Source: Heterotrichella gracilis
Taxonomy: Eukaryota; Sar; Xanthophyceae; Tribonematales; Xanthonemataceae
NCBI GenBank assembly: GCA_032358255.1
Contig: JAULBX010027186.1
Span: forward strand, 1 to 40,345
Direction: 5' to 3'
Length of the DNA: 40,345 bases
Shown here: positions 30,261-40,345 of the stretch, in pieces
Layout: every line of letters starts with the position of its first letter
Numbering within the stretch: position 1 is the stretch's first letter
Program-made: the position numbers and the translations under genes
The notes under the pieces: generated by a model
The model's database searches: none
Told to the model about the DNA's origin: nothing
The model's input: the letters and a program-made list of their open reading frames with translations, nothing else

Positions 30261-31860
30261 GAGGAATATGTGGACGCACAGCTGGACAAACGGCTGAGCC
30301 AGGCAAAGGTTGCAGCCAAAATTGCAGGTGCCGGGAAGGCGAGGGTTGCAGCCAAGATCGCAGATGCCGAAAAGGCCATCCTTGTAAGTCCTGTGACTTG
30401 TTCGCCTGTTCCTCCGTCCTTTTGACGCTTTTGCGCCACCCTAGCTGGTGGCATGTGCTTGTCCCTGTGGCAATCTCTTGTGGGATCTCCTCACTGGTGA
30501 CACTGTATGGTGACTGTGTGTATTAAATTCTGGCAACACCATGGCTCAAAGAGGTGGTGGTTGCAGATGGCAGCGTTTGTCAAGGACGCGTCCTCAAAGG
30601 ATGTGCTCATCGGGATGCTGACCAGGCTTGCCGGGGACCTCGAGGAGGCTGCCGGTGACAAGGCCCTGGGCCTCACAGACTCCGTGTTCAAGCTCCTGCC
30701 CGATGAGCTGAAAGCCAAGCGCAAGGCGGCTGCTCTCAAGATGGTGTTCGAGGACTACAGCATGGACATCGAGGGGTGTCAGGACATTGAGCCGCGGATC
30801 CTTCTGAAAAACGTGAAGTCCATCCACACCTATCTGACAGACGAATAGGGCAGCCTACAGACAGGTGTGCTGGGTGCTTCTCATTTACTTTTCATTGGCC
30901 TGCGTGCATGCGCTTCTATCCCTACTTGCAACAGGGCTAGTCAGCATACTTTGTCTGGTGCCTTGTCTTGTTGTGCTTGGTTAGGTGTTTCTACTAGGCC
31001 TAGGGGCGCGATTGATGACTGCGCATGCAGAGCGCTTGGGGACGCAGGCGCGATCGCAACTGTCGCTTGGCTGTGGCTGTGGCTGCAGTGTGATGTGCAC
31101 TGTGATCACTCGGTTCTCCAGGCAGCTAGGTGCACCCCTGTGTACAGTGTATGCATGCAGCTACCTACATATGCATAGCTGTGGGGCTCTTCATCTCATG
31201 ACGAATATGTGAACCATTGTCATGTTGCAGGGGGGGTGGGTGCTGGGAGCTATGGGGGCTGAGGTGAGTCCCAAGGAGAGGGCGGTGCGGAAGCCCCTTG
31301 CGACTACCTGGCACTGACCTCGCTCACAGCTCAAGCTGACTCGCATGGACGTCATGCTGAGCGAGTAGCGCCACACAGCTGGCAGCCCCAGTGGGCAAAG
31401 TGTAGGGGGAGAGGGGGGGTGGGGATGCCAACACAGGGCAAGGCGGGTGGGGTGGGTGGCTTGTCTTTCTACAGCATTGAGCTGTTAGGGTTAAGGGTTT
31501 GATTATGAGATTTGGAGGCGCTGCAGCAGCAGTGGGGTGGTGCTATGCGTGGGGCGATGCAGCGCTGACTCACGTGATCCTCGTGCTGAGCAAATACGGC
31601 TAAATGATGGGCATGCAGCTGGGGAATGGTCCCTCCCCCAAGCTTCCCCGCTGCATGGCCTGCATTTGGCAGTAGTCACTCAACAAGACGTTCATGTGAG
31701 TCAGCGATGCGCATGGCCTCACGAATCGCTTCCCAAGGGATGTAGGTGTTGTCATTTAGAGGGAGGGTGTTACGTCCTAGGTGCCCCCAGCCTAGTTTTG
31801 AACTTCACGCATACCTCTCGAGAGGAAGTCAAGTGTGAAATTGTACAGATCAAATCATCA
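28940..31860 (+). repeat. segmental duplication, copy 2
   Basis: Partner of 24765-28020, same orientation. The offset falls from about 4.2 kb at the left to about 3.85 kb at the right, reflecting insertions specific to each copy. Confidence 0.85.
30261..30848 (+). CDS. unrecognised small protein, paralogue 2 (last two exons)
   Basis: Exons 30261-30383 and 30567-30848 join in phase 0 (donor CTT|GTAAGT, acceptor TTGCAG) and encode 134 residues ending YLTDE. Compared with paralogue 1 the first exon contains an in-frame tandem repeat: KVAAKIAGAGKA is followed by RVAAKIADAEKA. The second exon keeps LAGDLEEAAGD, the SVFKLLPDELKAKRK block and the terminus but lacks a short insertion present in paralogue 1. 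The family is not recognised. The pattern of in-frame indels and conserved splice sites supports translation of both copies. Confidence 0.6.
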
Positions 31861-31868
31861 GGTGTGGG

Positions 31869-32619
31869 GTCATCTGCTAATAAACCCTTGTGTAGGGTTT
31901 TGAAAGAATATATTTAACAGATAATCCTGTTACACCAGGGCACAATCTTTCTCGACAGGTCAGTCATTGGGCGTGCTTTTGGAGCAACTTGGTGATGAAT
32001 GAACTTACGAAAATAGCCAACATAGTATGGCTATTAGAGGGTATTACCCAAAAATGAGCGCACATGCGGGACATGAGGTAACTTAAAAGAGTTACAACTC
32101 TTGTAACCTGTTTCAGATCGGGTTTTGGTTGGGCAACAGCCCAATGTAGCCCAAAAGCGTCAACTCAGATTTGGAAAATTCACCCTAAGCAATTTGAGCA
32201 TATTGCTGTTTGACCTGCTAACATCCCAGCCACCCCCGTTGTATCGAGAAAGCAACTTTTGCTCACCAAATCTTCTCAGCTGCACGAATCCCCTCTCCAG
32301 ACGAGCCAGGCTCTCTAAGGAGCAACAACGAATAATGACAATTTCAACCTTGGTCACAACTGTAGCAATTCCTCTCTACCCTCCTCCCATTTCCCACCCC
32401 GATGGCTTCTAAGCCATCACAGCTGCAACATAAGCTCGTCAGCCCACATGTCAATGCAGGGAATGGCTAGGAGTACTGCATGCGCACGTTGCCAACTATC
32501 CCCATTGCTGGGGTACAAACTCAACTCCCCCATGCTGCCTGTCATTTTTTTTCGCATCACCCCATGCCATGTACTTTGCCGGACGTGTGCCCACTATCAA
32601 GACCTCCCCCCCGTTGCTG
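31869..32619. other. spacer between the duplicated locus and CBL; 3' flank of CBL
   Basis: No gene is seen. On the minus strand this is the CBL 3' UTR. A TGTAA lies at 32092-32096 (plus-strand TTACA), about 525 bases past the stop, within a small palindrome (GTTACAACTCTTGTAAC). Confidence 0.4.
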
Positions 32620-35121
32620 TCACTTCTTCCCGTCCCCGTGGGGCCCTGCCGGGTACTTGGTGGTCAGCTCCGTGAGCACTGGCAGCGTGAGGTAGCTGAT
32701 GACAGCGGGGTTCTTGGCCACAAACAGCTGCCACTCCTGGGGCGTGATGCTCCCGCTGCCACCCAGGTCGGCCTCGGCAAATGTCTGTGGCAAGAGATGG
32801 TCATTAGTTGTGCTCTAGCTTTGTGACTTGTATTGGTTTTGATTATACGTTTTATTGGTGTCTGGGGGGAGTGTGGGGGAGGGAAGGACGGCAGGTGCAT
32901 GGTAAGAGGTGAAGGTGCACGGCTAGAAGGGGCGCATGGATGCTGGCTCACAGCTACAGGTAATAGGCGGAAATGGCGGGCAGGGGGGCTGATTGGTGCA
33001 CCATCACCAATGTTGCTGATGGTGCACGCGAGAGGCTCCGTGCGGCTGACGGTCCATAACAAGAGATTAATGTACAGCATGCAATCCATCAAAGAATGCA
33101 TGCTGACATTAAACCACCGACAGCTGCCTCCCCACTCCATCGATAATCCATCGCATGCACCCTTGACTCCAGTACCGTCCCCACCCAAGTAATGCTATGA
33201 GAAGTTCCCCTCCGAAGAAGTGCCCTTTGTTGCCACTACACATTGCCCTCACCGCGTCAATGATGTTCTCAATGCCCGCGTCGTCCAACCCTATGTCGGG
33301 GTTATCCTTGAGCAGAGCCCCCAGCAGGCTCTTCACCTCGCTGCGCTCAATGGTGCCGGTGGTGCCCAGGTCGTAGATGCGGAAGGCAACTGCGCCAGGG
33401 GGGTGCAGGCATCAGATACAGTACATGGGATGATTACATGCTTTGGCAAATGGCTATGGCTAATGACACATTTTGTCTCCAGGTCGTAGATGCGGAAGGC
33501 AACTGTGCAAGGGGTGCACCGATCAGACCAGTGCTTGGGATGAATACATCCTATGGCTAACGGCTATGGCTAATGGCATATTTTGTCTCCAGGTTGTATA
33601 CGCGGAAGGCAAGTGCACAGGAGCACTGCCAGGGGGTGCACAGCTCAAATCATTACACTATCAGATCGATTAGCAACCTAGGCATGTGAATTATGGTGCC
33701 CATCACAGCGCGGGGAACGAGCAAGGACTGGCCATTCCTTCGCGCGTCTCTGTACGAACAGAGCAGGTTATCACATGGCATGCACATGAAACCCTACATG
33801 CAGCACAAACGGCGGAAGCCCACGGTTATGGCAAGGTGCAGCGTTTTCCCCGTCCTTGCTGTTTAGGGTTTAACACCTAGGGTTTAGAGTTAGGGTCTGG
33901 GTGGGCTGTGCGCACAGTCAGCCTTCTCCTCCAGCGGCGCAGCGGGGTGGAACACGCTCAGCGAGCGCACAAACTCTCCAAACTCAATCACGTTGTTCTT
34001 TTTCATGTCAAAAAGGGCAAAAACCTGCACCAAGCGGAGGGCACAGCATGAGCTCACAAACGTAGTTGTGCACCAGGGCAGTGTTGCGTTGGCCATGGGG
34101 GCGAGTGCATTGGTGGGGAAGGAGGGCAGTTGTCAAAACCCTGGTATGGGGCAGCGGCACATAGGGATGCAACACATCATCATGCAGGTAGATGTCAGCG
34201 TCACGCAGGAAATGTGATAGATGTTACTATAGCACTAGAAATGGAGAATAGCAGGAGGATTGGCACAAACTTGACCCCTTGTTAAAAATTATTTTTTAAG
34301 CTGGGCATGTCCTGATGCCAAAGACAGCTTCTACCAAGCTTCCACTGCGGGCCCTGGCTAGCAAGACATCACATGATGGTGTGAATCCGCACAACATGGA
34401 GAGCCTAAGCTACATCGTCCACATACCCTGTCCGCGAAAAAGTTCCCTTTGTCGGTGTGGAAGAGTGCAAAGTAGAACTCATCCTTGTTGATCAACCCGT
34501 CCTGCAACACAGAGCTGCGTGAACACTCCCAATCGTGAAGCTGAACAACGCGAGTGCAGGTAGTGGGAAGTATCCAAAGCTCTCCTGAGCGGGTTCTGCA
34601 GCAGGGGCATCCTTGCAGCCGTATAACAAGGCATGGATACCCTTGCAGGTGCGGACACCCTTGTGCAGCTCTGTGCAGCTATGCACAAGGTGTGGGCGTC
34701 ATGCCCACTGGTGCGGGGTCCCCTGCCCACTTACGTTGTGGAGGCTATTGCTCAGAGAGCCATAGAGTTCCCGAAGAGAGTACACCTCCTCCACACTGAC
34801 TGCACAACCCACAAGCCACAAGTTTAGTTCAGTAAGGCTGCATCCTGGTATGACCCCTCGCACCCCTAGGGTAGCTCAAGGACATATTAGACGGCTACAG
34901 AAGTTGTACAACACGTACAACTCTTGCAACTATGTAGGACATGGTGTGCCAAAGCTTGGGTACTCAAAGCTTGGGTACCCAGTGACGATGTATCATGCCC
35001 GTTTGGTGGGTGGGCTGGCACCGGTGGGGGTGTACGTACAGTATGTCTCCTTTGCTAGCTGTTCTGGCGAGTCTGGGTCCACATCCTGTAGCACTACGGG
35101 CTGAGAAGAACCGCAGCCCAT
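32620..35121 (-). CDS. CBL: Calcineurin B-like (CBL) EF-hand calcium sensor, N-myristoylated
   Basis: Exons, 5' to 3': 35121-35036, 34795-34735, 34501-34427, 34024-33916, 33389-33253, 32784-32620. Total 633 nt, 210 aa; phases agree. It starts MGCGSS, giving a myristoylatable Gly2 and palmitoylatable Cys3. [16 protein letters not shown] and the longer, non-canonical first EF loop ([10 protein letters not shown]) are CBL signatures. Canonical EF loops follow: [24 protein letters not shown] and [12 protein letters not shown], each with acidic position 12. FADRVF and [10 protein letters not shown] distinguish CBL from calcineurin B. CBLs bind calcium and recruit CIPK kinases to membranes. The C-terminal FPSF phosphorylation motif is replaced by KYPAGP. 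The gene is divergent from DRC3, with 981 bases between the ATGs. Confidence 0.93.
33366..33640 (-). repeat. exon 5 5'-edge tandem triplication in CBL intron 4
   Basis: A unit of about 110 bp containing the exon 5 start (AGGTCGTAGATGCGGAAGGC on the plus strand) occurs at 33368, 33481 and 33591. The units share the intervening TATGGCTAATG...TTTTGTCTCC sequence. The outer two copies are diverged. Confidence 0.9.
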
Positions 35122-36102
35122 GTTGTGGGTGTCAGCAGGCGCTAGACATCGTGAGACTTGCCACCACTGGTTGCCCTGGCTAAGACTGGATGTTCCGCTG
35201 CTGGTAGTCTCGGAGTTGTGCCAACAAGACACGAGGGCTGCTTCAGTTCTTTTCAAGGCAGGTGCGGGATAGCTACACGTTGCAGGGAAGTAGAAGAAGA
35301 GGTCGTGTTTCGAGACGGTGCCTTGATTTGGCTTTGGTGGGTACAGCAACCAGTACTTGGAGTGCAACGAAGGCTCACCGATGCGTTGGATATTTAACGC
35401 CACCTACTTAAAAGAAGGGTTAGGTGTTCGCCAGGAGCCAAACTAACTGTTATGTTTTCGTTTTCGTTTTTTGGGAATAATGTGCTCAGGGGTGATATTA
35501 CGGTTACCCTAGTCTACCCTGTACCATCCAGGTACTGATCGACCCTGTAGTCGCTACAGTGTATTCTGAAAGCAGTGGCTTGTAAACGAAAGACGAAGTT
35601 GTTGTGTTCTTGTTGTTTTGAGCTTACGTGGGGGAGTTGTATACTGGGTTCCGTTTCAATCTTTGGCATGCCGCATGTGGGAAAATAGATGCCGGACTTG
35701 CAAGTTGGCCACGTCTGAGAAGGCTGCAGGACTAGCTTGGCAAGTACTTCATACTCTTGTTTATATTGTGTGTATCACATTTTTTCAGCGAAATAGCCGC
35801 TGGCAAGGTTGTGGCAACTGGTCAAGGTTGCATGCCACTCAGCTGTAATAACCAGCATCAGTGGGCAATGGTTGGCCTCAGTTGAACTTACCAATCTATG
35901 GGTTGTAACTGTCAGATAAGCAAGCATTTTTTGCCATTATGGTCAGGGTTTCCGGCACTTTAAACAATTTGGACTCGTTCTCAGCTCAGTGACCTGTGAA
36001 ACAATTCTTACTGCTGCTACCTCAGCCACAAAACTGCAGTGGTGCTCAAGGTTTGAACTGATACTACCTAGACACACTCAGTGCTGAAACTTGGAGGCAA
36101 AA
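35122..36102. promoter_or_regulatory. divergent intergenic region between CBL and DRC3
   Basis: 981 bases separate the two start codons, so promoters for both genes must lie here unless upstream non-coding exons exist. I recognise no defined element. Confidence 0.45.
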
Positions 36103-39100
36103 ATGAACAGCACCCAGCCCACATCCAAACAGGTTCTCAGCGTTGAGGGGGATGACCCAGAGCACGTGGACAGATCATTTGCCAGCATTATTAAAATAGA
36201 CAACCTGCAAGGCCTCTCTAGGCTTTTGAGCCTCAAGCTTGACAACAACAGGATTACAGAGATAGATAATCTGGGCCACCTGGTACGAGTTTTTCACGCA
36301 CCCATGCACACAGATGCTTGCCTGCAGTGGACGTGTACTGCGTGATAGATTTTCTGCAGTGCACGCATTTTGGGGTAAATGCACTGCCATCAACAGCCAC
36401 AAAGCATGATGGAATTTATATTTGCATTTCACTGCCATTTCACTAGCATTTATATTTGCATATATCTGCATTTCACTGCCAATCACAGGTGCACCTTACC
36501 CTCCTGGACCTGTCTTTCAACAAGATCAGCAAGATAGAGAATTTGGATGGCCTGTCCAGCTTGCAGCAGCTGTCCCTGTTCAACAACAACATAACGCACA
36601 TCTCCAACCTGCATGGTCTCCCCAGCCTGAACATGCTGTCATTAGGTAAGCAACGAACATCACCTTCAAAAACAAGCAAAACTGCACCGATTATCACCAC
36701 CAGCCATATCATTTTTTGACGCAAAGAAACGGAGCAATCATTTGGTACCTGTAGGCATTGAGCCCAGCACACAACCAGACATTTTTGCATTCTACACTTG
36801 CACAATGAACCATATGGACATGACGTCTGCTGCCGGTTGCTGCAGGCAACAATGCCATCCACAACCTGGACGAGGTCCTCCACCTGCATCAGATCCCGTC
36901 TCTGCGCATCCTCAACCTCAAAGGCAACCCCTTTGCGCAGCGCGAGGGCTACCGTCCATTTGTTATTGCACAGCTGAAACACCTGGTCTTCCTTGACTAC
37001 TCCCACGTGCAGACGGGGGAGCTGCATGCAGCGCGGGAGCAGTATCGGGTATGCATCGTGTCAGGATCGTGTGCTGAACATCATTGATATCCATGCGCCC
37101 AGCAATGCTGCCAGCGACATCGGCATAATCAGATTGGTTGGCATTGCGGAGGCATGATGCGACTGCTTGCACACATTATCATATGCTCTCCTGGAAAACC
37201 AGCGATGGGCTCGAGCTGTAATCGTGTCACAGTGAGCATGACATTCTGGGTTTCCAAGGCCACCAATTCCCATGCTACACCTGGTCAGTACACACTCACT
37301 ACAGTTCTAGCACTGACTGAAAACTTGACTGACAATTAAACCCTGCACAGGATGACATTCTTGAGCTTGAAGAGCGGGAGGAGAAGGAGGCTGCCCGGGT
37401 GGCGGCCATACATGAGGCGGCTAAGGAGCTGGAATGGCAGCGGGAGTGCAACTTGGAGGTGAGGGGAGCAAAAAACAAAACAAAAATATTTCACCATATG
37501 TGTTTTGTATTAAATTTGACTTGTGGGCGACCCGCGACTAATGCTGCGGGCAAAATAATAAGGCTATAGCCTGAGTTTGGTGTTGGCAAATATATGTGTG
37601 CTGCTTGATTTTGAGCAGGCAGGGGGGTTGCAAAATAATAGGCTTAGAATATCAGTTACCTATAGGGTGCATTGTGTGTTGCTAGGGTATTCCAACGTTG
37701 CTGGCCACCCTTGAGACTGGCTGCCCCGACTGGGCCCGCCTGAGCAACGTGAGCGGGCTGCTGGAGGGGTGGAGCGAGACGCGCGAGAAGATGGTGACCG
37801 CCACTGACGACTTCAAGGTATGCGCATCAAAAATAAAGTTGACATTTTGTTAGCATTTTTATTGTGATTTTATGAAAACATTTCTACATTTTGGTGCATA
37901 AAATATAACGTAGGCCTAGCGGTGTGGACATTACGAGCCCATACCGTTCATGTGGGGAAAATGATTTTGATATCATCATCGTGCATTGCCCGATGTTGAC
38001 ATTCCCATTTTAGCCTCGTCTGCATCTTGTTACAAGGCGCGTGTCCTGTTCCCACACCCCACACACCTCCACACACCCGCCCGCAGGCCGCCATCCTGGA
38101 CAAGCACCGGTTGCTCTGCGAGGAGGTTGCACAGTTCCAGGCCGCACTGGATGAGCTGACAGGGGGGGCGGATGCTGAGGCGCAGGACACGATGGCGCAG
38201 TTTGACAAGCGGGTCAAGAACGCGGAGAGGTGGGGGGGGCGTGGCGTTGTGGGGTGTGGGTGAGGTGGGGTGGCATGCGGCATCCCCAACTTGTTTAACT
38301 TTCCAGTACGAGCAGGATAAGGTGACACACAAAAATAGATTAAAAATCATATCAAATTCATAAAAACAGATACTTTCATTTACCGGTCCCATCCCCCCTC
38401 CCCACAGGGCCGTGGGCACCCCCTCCGGCCCCACCCCCGCCGACCTCGCCTCCCTGGAGGCGGTGTGCACAGACCTGTGTGACCGCCTGATGGAGCTGGA
38501 GATGGAGGCGGGTGAGGGGGTGGCCCAGCTGACCAGCCAGTTTGAACATAACCTGGGGGACATCGTGGATGCGGCGCGCAGCCAGTACACCAGCTACTTT
38601 GCACAGGTGGGAGGTGGGGGGTGTTGGGGGTGGGGCCGGGTGCTGAGGATGGATCCCAGAGGACGGGTGGGCAAGGAACCCTAGGATGCGGTGCATGGGG
38701 GGTGCAACACTGAATATGCGCATAATGTTAACTGCATATGTATTCATTTATTATTGTGGTGGGGGGTAAAAGTGGCCCAGCTGACCAGCCAGTTTGAGCA
38801 CAACCTTGGGGACATCATGGATGCTACGCGCAGCCAGTACACCAGCTACTTTGCACAGGTGGGGGGTGGAGGCGGGGTGCATGCCATGTCACATGGTGGG
38901 CAGGGGTCCCCAGGTCAGGATTGGTAGACCAATACCCCAAATGCTGCTCGCTATGTTGCAGTCAGTCCACCAAACTGAAATTTGTATGCAATACCCTAAG
39001 GTGGACTCCAATTATGTATGGAGACCCTGCGCTTTACCTTGACCCCTATATTGAATTGCCTTTTTTTATAATCCCTAATTTAATCCCCTGCTCTATTCCC

Positions 39101-39818
39101 CCCAGATGCGTGAGCTGGACAGCGCCTTCTGGGACACCACCCAGGCAGCATCCTCCGCCCTCCTGGACAAGATGATGCACGAGGCGGGGCCGGCAACCAC
39201 CGCCAGCGGCGGCCGCGGCAGCGTTGTTGCTGACAGGCTGACGCTGGCGGGTGCCCTGGCTGCGGCTCGGGACCACCACCAGGAGGTGCTGGACGGGCTG
39301 GAGGATGCGCTGACTAGGCGGGAGGCGGCGCGCGCGGGCGAGATGGTGCGGAAATGGCAGGGGGAAGCTAGCGTATGCATTGACTTGCAGCAAGGGAAAT
39401 ATAAGAATTTTTGTTCACGTTTAGTGGATTGGAGGACGCGCATGCTCAAGGGTGGTGGTGTGGGGGCACTGATGCGGTTGGGGAGAGCATGCTGTATTCT
39501 GTAAATTCTACTTATTTGGAAAGAACGGTTTTCACTGTTTGAATGTTTTATCATCTTGAAACTGCTGTATGATGTTCCCCAGGCTGGTTCCAAATCTCTG
39601 GGCAGATTTGGTAGCACTTTCAATTAAGAGTACGCAAATGAACGCTGCAGGTGTCGTCGCAGCGTGCCTGGGCCCAGCAGCGCAACCGCAGCCGCATCGC
39701 CGAGATAGTGGTGTTTGACAGGGAGGCGCAGCAGGCGCTGCAGGGCATAGCGCGGGCAGGTGGGGCGCAGGGGGTGGGGGCTGGGGCGGAACCCAAGGAG
39801 GGTATTGTGTCTGCGTGA
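36103..39818 (+). CDS. DRC3: Dynein regulatory complex subunit 3 (LRRC48/FAP134 orthologue)
   Basis: Exons: 36103-36282, 36489-36645, 36846-37048, 37351-37458, 37686-37817, 38087-38229, 38408-38606, 39106-39372, 39651-39818. Total 1557 nt, 518 aa, close to the animal DRC3 length. The N-terminal 150 residues are SDS22-type leucine-rich repeats (LSFNKISKIENLDGLSSLQQ, LSLFNNNITHISNLHGL), followed by the LRR cap (HLVFLDYSHVQ). The remainder is charged coiled coil. DRC3 is part of the nexin-dynein regulatory complex linking outer doublets in motile cilia, so the organism is flagellate at some stage. The first ATG in frame is used; CAG|GTTCTC near 36130 could be an acceptor if an upstream exon exists. 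The exon 7 end is duplicated downstream at 38771-38864. Confidence 0.93.
38519..38864 (+). repeat. DRC3: duplicated DRC3 exon 7 segment, including an intact 78-nt cassette
   Basis: The last 88 nt of exon 7 and its donor (38519-38612) recur at 38771-38864, about 93% identical. In the copy, a CAG at 38778-38780 followed by 38781-38858 and GT gives a 26-codon phase-0 cassette (LTSQFEHNLGDIMDATRSQY...). It could be spliced in to lengthen the coiled coil. The reported CDS omits it. Confidence 0.85.
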
Positions 39819-40274
39819 GGCAGTTCCCACATGCAACCACATTGCAAGGTTCAACCAAAATTAACTCCGTGGCTCGCATGCTCTCTCAAGTAATATCTGA
39901 GACAATTTGGGTCGAACCAATAATGCCGTAACGTGTACTATGGTTTTCTTACAAAATATTGCTTGGAAAATGGTTTGAATTGTTGCCCTTACCAATCTGT
40001 AGCATCCTGCTCATACAAAGCATCACCTTGCAAACTGTCAATCGATTCCATACCACAATGGAGTAATAAAATGCAAATCATGCGGTCTCAGCTAGCCTGT
40101 GCTGGACATGGACAGCCCACACACCCACACATCAAGCGCTGTGCCCACAAGGACATACACCCGGTGACCATGCTTGCAACCAAACTCTGTCCTTGAATAA
40201 TCGATTCACTCCGTTCAATGGATCCATTGAAGAACAGTAATCCGCGTCCTGTATAAGCCTCAAGGCCCATCCTT
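39819..40274. other. DRC3 3' flank
   Basis: This contains the DRC3 3' UTR. No TGTAA is seen; an AATAAA occurs near 40065. No further gene is supported. Confidence 0.4.
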
Positions 40275-40345
40275 GACCAGCCGTTCTGGCTGGTGTGGTG
40301 CCCTGGTGCGAGCCAGTGGCCCCCTAACTACGCCTCTGTGCGTTC
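40275..40345 (+). mobile_element. dispersed CTTT-tailed repeat, copy e (cut by window end)
   Basis: CCAGCCGTTCTGGCTGGTG followed by the CCCTGGTGCGAGCCAGTGGC core and the CTACGCC block, matching copies a-c. The tail is beyond the window. Confidence 0.6.

Noticed and set aside
32620..35121. Calcineurin B rather than CBL
   Set aside because: The FADRVF, SVFHPxAP and IERxEVK signatures and the longer first EF loop are CBL-specific.

Overview
The window reads as nuclear DNA of a flagellated green alga of the Chlorophyceae. Genes are intron-dense with GT-AG introns. There is a pherophorin-like extracellular-matrix protein with a very long proline hinge, and a ciliary dynein-regulatory-complex gene. 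Plant-type telomere-like repeats (CCCTAAA/TTTAGGG) are scattered through introns, and TGTAA polyadenylation signals are present. Dunaliella, Haematococcus or a volvocine relative would fit; the species cannot be fixed from this sequence. All exon models come from reading splice sites and phases by eye. The four complete models below close with every phase matching.

Layout. 1-81 (+): last 26 codons of a CDC48/p97-like ATPase. 82-2363: no gene seen. 2364-8915 (+): nine-exon membrane-anchored pherophorin-like protein (1517 aa). 9757-24646 (-): 28-exon XRN1-type 5'-3' exoribonuclease (1810 aa), convergent with the pherophorin gene. 24.77-31.86 kb: a tandem segmental duplication carrying two copies of an unrecognised small gene, separated by short inverted repeats and copies of a CTTT-tailed dispersed repeat. 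32620-35121 (-): six-exon calcineurin B-like (CBL) calcium sensor (210 aa). 36103-39818 (+): nine-exon DRC3 nexin-dynein subunit (518 aa), divergent from CBL. 39.8-40.3 kb: DRC3 downstream DNA ending in another copy of the dispersed repeat.

The genes do not form one pathway: protein quality control, cell wall, mRNA decay, calcium signalling and cilium. What unites the window is its intron architecture. Many introns contain tandem copies (periods of about 55-250 bp) of the edge of a neighbouring exon, often with the splice site retained. In XRN1 this has produced three extra intact 54-nt phase-0 cassettes, and in DRC3 one 78-nt phase-0 cassette.

A second unusual feature is the XRN1 tail. About 600 disordered, Pro/Ala/Gln-rich residues carry around eleven copies of a short leucine motif (consensus G-R-x-L-L-x-x-L-x-x-G), which looks like a multivalent docking array.
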